Source: Rutidosis leptorrhynchoides (lineage: Eukaryota; Streptophyta; Magnoliopsida; Asterales; Asteraceae). Taken from it: a stretch of DNA of 64,000 nt. Of this stretch, positions 62,145-64,000 are shown piece by piece. A model generated the notes under the pieces. That model was not told where the DNA came from, did not search any database, and saw nothing but the letters and a program-made list of their open reading frames with translations. The stretch is from positions 23,448,001-23,512,000 of the forward strand of contig NC_092340.1 of the NCBI RefSeq assembly GCF_046630445.1, in the 5' to 3' direction. Position 1 is the first letter of the stretch, and the number at the start of each line of letters is the position of its first letter. The translations under genes and the position numbers were made by a program.

Positions 62145-62579
62145 TTATGCTGCTGGTGCTGCTGCTGGTGTTTGTAACCTTTGCACCATATTCTCCAAAG
62201 CCACTACACGAGCGCGAAACTCGTTGACTTCTTCTATCACACCGGGGTGATTGTCAGTTCGGACAAGCGGATAAATGAAATCTAGAATTTGATGTAGTAT
62301 GTAGTCGTGACGAGACACTCTGGAAATGAGAGAGAAAATGGTGTTTCGGATAGGTTCCCCGGTAAGTGCTTCAGGTTCTTTGCCTAGAGGGCAATGTGGC
62401 AGATGGAAAGGATCACCTTCTTCTTGTCTCCAATGATTGAGGAGGCTACGAACCCATCCCCAATTCATCCAAAATAGATGATGGCTGATTGTTTGATCCA
62501 TTTCAGTCACACTGCTTTCGGAGCTTGAGTGAGATTCCATTTCGGAATCCGAGGGACTTAAACTAATGACGAATTCCAT
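62145..62579 (-). CDS. LARD leader ORF with coiled coil
   Basis: 144 residues from MEFVISLSPSDSEME, with a Ser/Glu-rich start, a Trp-rich middle ('FWMNWGWVRSLLNHW') and a C-terminal coiled coil (about 113-136, EEVNEFRARVVALENMV). It lies where the chromovirus has its leader ORF (after the primer site), and both share E-E...(L/F)RARV..LE. This supports descent of the LARD from an autonomous Ty3 element. Function unknown. Confidence 0.6.
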   Translation of the reverse strand: MEFVISLSPSDSEMESHSSSESSVTEMDQTISHHLFWMNWGWVRSLLNHWRQEEGDPFHLPHCPLGKEPEALTGEPIRNTIFSLISRVSRHDYILHQILDFIYPLVRTDNHPGVIEEVNEFRARVVALENMVQRLQTPAAAPAA

Positions 62580-63003
62580 TTTGTACGATTTGAATAAGGG
62601 ATTGATTTTTTTTAATATTGGATGGTACTCTAACTATATAGAATATCTATATATATAGAGCAAAAGGTTTCATAGATTACGGTGAAATTTACGAGATATG
62701 TCAGGCAAAGTTTACAGTAATAGATACGATAAGATATGATTTAGCAGATATGCTAAGATATGAATTTTGTCTATATACTATTCATGCAATCAATGCAGCA
62801 AGACGTGTCTAGACTAAGAATGATAAGCAGATAATTTTCGACACCAAATGATAAGCAAAAACTTTTTGACATGCAGACCAGGTTCAACTCTAGACTTATT
62901 AATATAACCTAACAACTACTAAGTCGAAGTCCAGACTCACTAATGCATCCTAACAACTCCTAGTTAGACACACTAATGCAAGACCTGGTTCGCTACGACT
63001 ACT
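62580..63003 (-). other. LARD untranslated leader
   Basis: About 420 bp between primer site and leader ORF; no ORF. Confidence 0.6.
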
Positions 63004-63016
63004 GCTCTGATACCAA
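63004..63016 (-). other. Primer binding site of LARD
   Basis: TTGGTATCAGAGC on the minus strand, next to the LTR; initiator-Met type. Confidence 0.9.
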
Positions 63017-63017
63017 C

Positions 63018-64000
63018 TGTAGAGACCCGTCCTAATCCATCCAGACGGAGTCCATATCGATTATAAACGATTCACAACAGTTGATTACATCGCGAGGTAC
63101 TTGACCTCTATATGATACATTTTACAAACATTGCATTCATTTTTGAAAAGACAATCTTTCATTACATCGAAAGTTGACGACATGCATACCATTTTATAAT
63201 ATATCTAACTATAATTGACTTAATAATAATCTTGATGAACTCGACTACTCGAATGCAACGACTTTTGAAATATGTCATGAATGACTCCAAGTAATATCTT
63301 TAAAATGAGTAATTACACAGCGGGAGTCTTCTTTCATACCTGAGAATAAACATGCTTTAAAGTGTCAACCAAAAGGTTGGTGAGTTCATTAGTTTAACAT
63401 AAATAATCATTTCATAATTTTAATAGACCACAAGATTTCATATTTTCATTTCTCATAAACATACGTCCCATGCATAGAGACAAAAATATCATTCATATGG
63501 ATTGAACACCTGGTAACCGACATTCACAATATGCATATAAGAATATCCCCATCATTCCGGGATCCTCCTTCGGACATGATATAAATTTCGAAGTACTAAA
63601 GCATCTGGTACTTTGGATGGGGCTTGTTGCGCCCGATAGATCTATCTTTAGGATTCGCGTCAATTAGGGTGTTTGTTCCCTAATTCTTAGATTACCAGAC
63701 TTAATAAAAAGGGGCATATTCGACTTCAATAATTCAACCATAGAATGTAGTTTCGATTACTTGTGTCTATATCGTAAAACATTTATAAAAGCAGCGCATG
63801 TATTCTCAGTCCGAAAAATATATATATAAAGGGAGTAATGAAACTCACAATATTGTATTTTGTAGTAAAAATACATATGACGGCTTTGAACAAGTGTAGG
63901 GTTGACCTTGGATTCACGAACCTATATCATTTGTATATATATTAAAATATATATAATGAAAACCACATAATTTTATTTATTAATGTATATATTATTTATA
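63018..64000 (-). repeat. 5' LTR of LARD, cut by window
   Basis: First 983 bp aligned to 54410-55390, with only scattered substitutions where I compared them. Confidence 0.92.

Overview
The window is a stretch of nuclear plant DNA made almost entirely of transposable elements. I find no convincing host gene. The style of the long LTRs (ends such as TGTGACGACC...TCGTCTCA), the chromodomain Ty3 element, the Tat element and the heavy AT/AAT microsatellites suggest a eudicot, probably Asteraceae. That taxon is an inference; nothing here is diagnostic.

Layout. 1-3346 is the end of a long LTR of the minus-strand type. 3347-3795 is a 449-bp hairpin. 3832 to about 21972 is a decayed PIF/Harbinger-like element whose Myb/SANT-like gene is split by a Ty3 chromovirus (4669-19531, target duplication ccata). 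One LTR of that chromovirus is itself split by a 3.4-kb solo LTR (13909-17350, duplication cctgg). The same Harbinger-like unit also holds a LINE fragment and a probable small Helitron. 22-26 kb holds a Stowaway MITE and a Helitron-like element. 26286-33244 is a 1.1-kb TRIM element (134-bp LTRs, duplication atagt) split by a 5.9-kb Copia element (duplication tatct). 33.7-37.6 kb is a row of non-autonomous elements: a LINE derivative with a 13-bp duplication, a TTA-flanked MITE, a long-TIR Mutator-like element and a Helitron. 38640-42045 is a solo LTR (duplication cttca). 42899-44901 is a second Harbinger-type element that carries only the SANT gene.

45052 to beyond the window end is a Tat-type Ty3 element on the minus strand: gag, protease, RT, two RNase H domains and integrase. 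It also carries an oppositely oriented, intron-containing gene between pol and the 3' LTR. Its 5' LTR is split at 54410 by a large non-autonomous element (LARD type) with 3.8-kb LTRs, which runs off the right edge.

All retroelement coding regions except the Copia gag and two small leader ORFs are broken. Most in-frame stops look like C-to-T (or G-to-A) changes of CGA, CAA, CAG or TGG codons, as expected in methylated, silenced DNA. The most unusual points are a tRNA-like module beside an (ATT)n tract in three separate long LTRs, the spliced antisense gene of the Tat element, the long perfect-looking hairpin, and the exact insertion order that the target duplications reveal.
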